Shown here: positions 51,738-54,952 of the stretch, piece by piece | Numbering within the stretch: the stretch's first letter is position 1 | How the letters are laid out: each line of letters opens with the position of its first letter | Assembly: GCA_910588375.1 (NCBI GenBank) | Contig: CAJUQA010000021.1 | Coordinates: 1 to 54,952 of the forward strand | Reading direction: 5' to 3' | Source: an uncultured Odoribacter sp. | GTDB lineage: Bacteria > Bacteroidota > Bacteroidia > Bacteroidales > Marinifilaceae | DNA: 54,952 bases | Program-made: the position numbers and the translations under genes | Notes under the pieces: generated by a model | The model's database searches: none | Told to the model about the DNA's origin: nothing | What the model saw: the letters and a program-made list of their open reading frames with translations, nothing else

Positions 51738-54700
51738 TTAATTCACCGGTGTAATCCTCACTTGGCCGTGGCCACTGTTTGCTCCCGCAGTCATGGAAGT
51801 GTTGGTAAAGAATAGTCCGGAATAGTGAATCGCCTGTCCCGTATGAAGAATATTATTAATAGTGGAAGAAGCACTAATCGCATTGCATCCGCTATGCCCC
51901 GAAATAAATGACGAACCGCCAGCACCAGAACCGACAACACTGGGGTTATATCCACCATTAGCACCTCCATAATATCCGCTTCCGCCACCTCCGCCATGTC
52001 CCATTGTTTGAGACCCTCCAAAACCAAAACTTCCTGAACCACCATTATACCCAATTCCCCCTGCCGTTTGAGTACCGCCGGTAGCTACTGTATATGGATA
52101 TGAGCCTCCGGACCTATAATATCCTCCATAACTTCCTGTTAATCCTCCGGCTCCTCCACCATTACTTCCTCTGCTTTGATAATAATCACTTCCCCCACCT
52201 CCTCCGGCAACCATCAAGCGGGATTTCAAACTATTGAAATTATTCCAATCTGCTCCCACCAAACGGACATCTGAGGCTCCTCCTCCTCCTTGTGCTCCAT
52301 AAGCATTTGCAGGTATTCCTCCACCATTAAACGTATAACTTGAAGTGTTAAAATACCCTTGCTGACCAACATAAATATACAATACATTCTGTGTCGACAA
52401 ACTAATTTCTCCGGAGGTATAACCTCCATATCCACCGATTCGTCCATAACTTCCTCCTTGTGCTCCCCAGGCTTCTACTTTATACTTACCAGCAGGCAAC
52501 ACGACACATTGCATAGCACCTGTATAAGCAAAGGTCGTTGCACCCGTCGGTGCAAATATATTTTTCGTTTCAATGGATACAGAAAATATATCCGGACACT
52601 GTTCCCACTGTACTTCCAAGGTATAATTCCCATTCGTGGCGATACCGTTTACATACACTTGTTTATTATCATCCACAAAGCTGACTCCTGGTACTCCCGA
52701 CATTTTCCAAGTATAATTCAAGCCTCCCCACCGATGCGGTATCGCAACGGGGCAAGGGTCGAATGTATAAGAGGAAGCCACAAACGGCTCCGGCAAGACT
52801 TTTACCGTCACTTCATTACTCTCTGCCACACCCATGGCACAAATCCCTGTACGTTTAAAAGTATACACGACAGGGGAAACGGTTTTATTTTCGAAATGTT
52901 CGTACGTCAAGGATTCTCCACCTGCATTAGCAATAATATCGAATTTGGCTTCCCCCGGTTTCTTGACGTACCAATTATATTGAAAACGAACATCGGGAAA
53001 ATCGGGACAGGAAGCAGCCACAACGTTCAACACATCTGTTTCTCCCCAACAAGCGGTATCTTGTGACATTTTTATTTCCCCGCCGTCAATCTTGATTCCC
53101 GAAAGACTGTATACTCCGCGGAATCCCACCGTACTATCGCGCTCCGTAATAGTTGTAAAGTAATTCATTGCCTCTGTCCGGTCGGAAGTACGTAACAAAC
53201 TATCAGGAGAGGGAAAGCCGCCACCACGCACGCCGTAGCTACCAACTGATGTATTCCAATAAGCAGGGTTATACACGCCTGTCCCGGAGCTACCGCCATT
53301 GAAATTGGGATTACCTACACTTACGCACAGCTCTTTCAAATTCCCGCTCATTTCCATGACACCCCAATACGTTCCACCCGATTGACTTTGGTTGGTAGCA
53401 GAAGTACCGAACATTCCGCACCGTACGGGACCATTGATACTGTTCGTCGTACCGCTATTTACATTCTTCAAGTAACTCAACACTTGTTCCCGTTCGTCTC
53501 CCCGAAAATTTAAGTCACTAAGAGAAGAAAGACTATTCACTCCGTTGTTCGTATTCCAGGCGTATTCCCCTTTGTCGGGTATTTGAGGATAAAACCGACG
53601 ACAAGCCTTTTCGTATTCCAATTCACTCATCGGACGCAAACCGCTCCAACTGCAATAAGCAATCATGTCCTCAATACTCATATAATTACAAGCCAACGTC
53701 TGACCGTCATCCGTACTGAAAAGGTCGTTAGCGGGATTGAGGTTATTACCGAATACGACAGGTGTATTTGCTTTCCGTTGTTCGATAAACACGATACCAT
53801 TTCGACAACTCGGTTGATTAATGTCCCCAAAAACGTAATCTCCTCTCTTCATTGTAGCAAAGTTGTTGTTAGCAACCCGTGCTTTCTGTTGGTCGAGGGT
53901 CAGAGAGTTAAGGAACTCCACATACTGCTCCTGACTCGTTTCGTATTTCATTACGTAAAAACCGGCATATCCTTTCGGATAGGTCGCTCCCAAAGAAACA
54001 AAACTGTTATCTCCGTTCAAACATACAGTCAAGGCGTCTTCCGAATCCACTGCCACCGGGGAAGCATCCTCCAACAGTGCTACATCATAAATGACCAGGT
54101 AATTCCCCGTTTCCCGGAAACGATAATAACGGTACGCACCCGGATTCGTGATTTTATGCTTGCTCAGAGTCTGACTCCACATCGAACCGTTACCGCTCCA
54201 CAAGGTCGACCAACTCGAGCCGTCATTACTGCCCTCCACATAATAACCCGAACCTGCATAATGCGTGCGGATAGTGAAATAACGCATTGTTTTCGCTTCC
54301 CCGAAATCCACCGTAAACCATTCATTAGTATATCCAGCGGAATGATAATGACTGTTGATATTATCATCTACGGCATATTCGGGAGGATAAGCATTTTGAT
54401 ATATGGAAGAAGCGCTGAGGCTTTCATATCCTTTGGTCCGTATCGGATTCCGGTCGGGAGCAAAATATTCATGAAAACAAAGGTTGGACAACCCGTCACC
54501 CAAGTAATACGCCCCGTAAGGAACATATACCATTTCGATGGCATGAACGGCAACGTAAATCTCATTCAGAGCATTACCGAAATCACTTTTTGTTAAACCT
54601 GTTCCGTTAAGAGGCCATTTCGCCTGTAGCCGTACACTCACATTTCCCTCTGAGATTCCGTTACGCATGACGTACAGACCGTTTACCTTTCCGGCATTAG

Positions 54701-54952
54701 CACCTACCATGTAAGCGTAACCGCCTCCCTCGTTACCGGCAGCAGTACTCAATACGTGGCCCGATGAACTCAAATACGCATGCTGCCAAGGGTTTTCCAA
54801 TCCCCGTTTCTTGAACTTGAAGAACACCCAAGCGGCATCCCAATTGAAATCATCCCGCCACGAGTTGTCCCAACGCAGGGTGACTTCAACAACGGCGGTA
54901 TCGCCCGTAAAACCGGTCACTCGCGTTTTGCCCTCCACACGGATGTTGTTCG
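51738..54952 (-). CDS. Large surface protein with FGE-like, discoidin-like and glycine-rich ALK-like regions, N-terminus outside window
   Basis: At least 1066 codons are visible and the frame stays open to the edge, so the start lies outside. About residues 133-150 (IEMVYVPYGAYYLGDG) begin a formylglycine-generating-enzyme-like (C-type-lectin) fold, which resumes at about 325 (GFYVMKYETSQEQYVEFLN) and ends near 610 (DSTVGFRGVYSL). Between them a discoidin-like F5/8C domain at about 170-290 seems inserted (AVDDNINSHYHS, WFTVDFGEAKTMRYF). The FGE part lacks the catalytic Cys region, so it is probably a binding module. Ig/PKD-like strands follow. The C-terminal 250 residues are glycine-rich, with GGGGASDVRL and LMVAGGGGGSDY, as in ALK/LTK-type glycine-rich domains. 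A surface adhesin or carbohydrate-binding role is inference. Confidence 0.78.
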   Translation of the reverse strand, partial: NNIRVEGKTRVTGFTGDTAVVEVTLRWDNSWRDDFNWDAAWVFFKFKKRGLENPWQHAYLSSSGHVLSTAAGNEGGGYAYMVGANAGKVNGLYVMRNGISEGNVSVRLQAKWPLNGTGLTKSDFGNALNEIYVAVHAIEMVYVPYGAYYLGDGLSNLCFHEYFAPDRNPIRTKGYESLSASSIYQNAYPPEYAVDDNINSHYHSAGYTNEWFTVDFGEAKTMRYFTIRTHYAGSGYYVEGSNDGSSWSTLWSGNGSMWSQTLSKHKITNPGAYRYYRFRETGNYLVIYDVALLEDASPVAVDSEDALTVCLNGDNSFVSLGATYPKGYAGFYVMKYETSQEQYVEFLNSLTLDQQKARVANNNFATMKRGDYVFGDINQPSCRNGIVFIEQRKANTPVVFGNNLNPANDLFSTDDGQTLACNYMSIEDMIAYCSWSGLRPMSELEYEKACRRFYPQIPDKGEYAWNTNNGVNSLSSLSDLNFRGDEREQVLSYLKNVNSGTTNSINGPVRCGMFGTSATNQSQSGGTYWGVMEMSGNLKELCVSVGNPNFNGGSSGTGVYNPAYWNTSVGSYGVRGGGFPSPDSLLRTSDRTEAMNYFTTITERDSTVGFRGVYSLSGIKIDGGEIKMSQDTACWGETDVLNVVAASCPDFPDVRFQYNWYVKKPGEAKFDIIANAGGESLTYEHFENKTVSPVVYTFKRTGICAMGVAESNEVTVKVLPEPFVASSYTFDPCPVAIPHRWGGLNYTWKMSGVPGVSFVDDNKQVYVNGIATNGNYTLEVQWEQCPDIFSVSIETKNIFAPTGATTFAYTGAMQCVVLPAGKYKVEAWGAQGGSYGRIGGYGGYTSGEISLSTQNVLYIYVGQQGYFNTSSYTFNGGGIPANAYGAQGGGGASDVRLVGADWNNFNSLKSRLMVAGGGGGSDYYQSRGSNGGGAGGLTGSYGGYYRSGGSYPYTVATGGTQTAGGIGYNGGSGSFGFGGSQTMGHGGGGGSGYYGGANGGYNPSVVGSGAGGSSFISGHSGCNAISASSTINNILHTGQAIHYSGLFFTNTSMTAGANSGHGQVRITPVN

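Noticed and set aside
53583..54596. 337-codon open frame opposite the surface protein gene
   Set aside because: It is antisense to a gene with clear domains, its peptide shows no family pattern, and long antisense frames are expected opposite such codon use.
51738..54952. Diversity-generating retroelement target in the FGE-like protein
   Set aside because: FGE/lectin folds are used as variable proteins, but no reverse transcriptase, template repeat or accessory gene is seen in the window, and the fold is not at the C-terminus.
1..54952. tRNA, rRNA, CRISPR array or insertion sequence
   Set aside because: Reading both strands gave no cloverleaf-like conserved tRNA arms, no regularly spaced repeats and no transposase; a dedicated search could still find a short RNA.

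Overview
The window looks like a chromosomal segment of a Bacteroidales bacterium with a mobile element entering at the left edge. Evidence for the phylum: promoters of the Bacteroidetes type (-7 element TAnnTTTG) upstream of many genes, weak ribosome-binding sites, a long-form NusB, a DUF4836 lipoprotein, a DUF4835 protein, an S46 dipeptidyl-peptidase and an IntDOT-type integrase. A butyrate kinase gene together with pta-ackA suggests a butyrate-forming genus such as Odoribacter or Butyricimonas; that genus guess is inference.

Layout. 1-1.5 kb: end of an integrative element with a tyrosine recombinase whose active-site residues have the same numbering I recall for CTnDOT IntDOT. 1.5-2 kb: a small gene that may encode an RNase-like protein. 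2.2-3.3 kb: perR and reverse rubrerythrin (oxidative stress) behind a perfect PerR-type operator. 3.3-5.9 kb: a small membrane protein and a TonB-dependent receptor. 5.9-9.3 kb: an operon of DUF4836 lipoprotein, ABC ATPase and permease. 9.4-10 kb: superoxide dismutase. 10.1-14.7 kb: a five-gene operon (unknown protein, DUF2520 protein, KdsC-like phosphatase, Maf, S46 peptidase). 14.8-18.3 kb: class IV aminotransferase, serine hydrolase, butyrate kinase. 18.3-25.4 kb: RecB/AddA-like helicase-nuclease, DUF6340-like lipoprotein, VWA-like membrane protein, FabG. 25.7-26.8 kb: an actin/ParM-like ATPase whose N-terminal phosphate-1 segment lies at the C-terminus, i.e. an apparent circular permutation; this is the most unusual item. 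26.9-29.2 kb: pta-ackA. 29.2-30.5 kb: lipoprotein and MarR regulator. 30.6-36.7 kb: operon fabI, 3'-5' exonuclease, dnaB, exported amidotransferase-like protein, LTA-synthase-like enzyme. 36.8-39.4 kb: DUF4835 gene and recN. 39.6-40.5 kb: nusB. 40.8-47.5 kb: LOG-family gene, gyrB, membrane pyrophosphatase, META-domain lipoprotein, rimO. 47.6-51.7 kb: YgiQ radical SAM protein, TPR lipoprotein, TlpA-like thiol protein. 51.7 kb to the edge: a large surface protein with FGE-like, discoidin-like and glycine-rich ALK-like regions, cut by the window end.

Most of the content is ordinary housekeeping. Functional themes are oxidative defence (perR, rubrerythrin, sod), acyl-phosphate/kinase energy metabolism (buk, pta, ackA, pyrophosphatase), DNA maintenance (dnaB, exonuclease, recN, gyrB, RecB-like) and envelope biology. 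No rRNA, tRNA, CRISPR array or insertion sequence was recognised.
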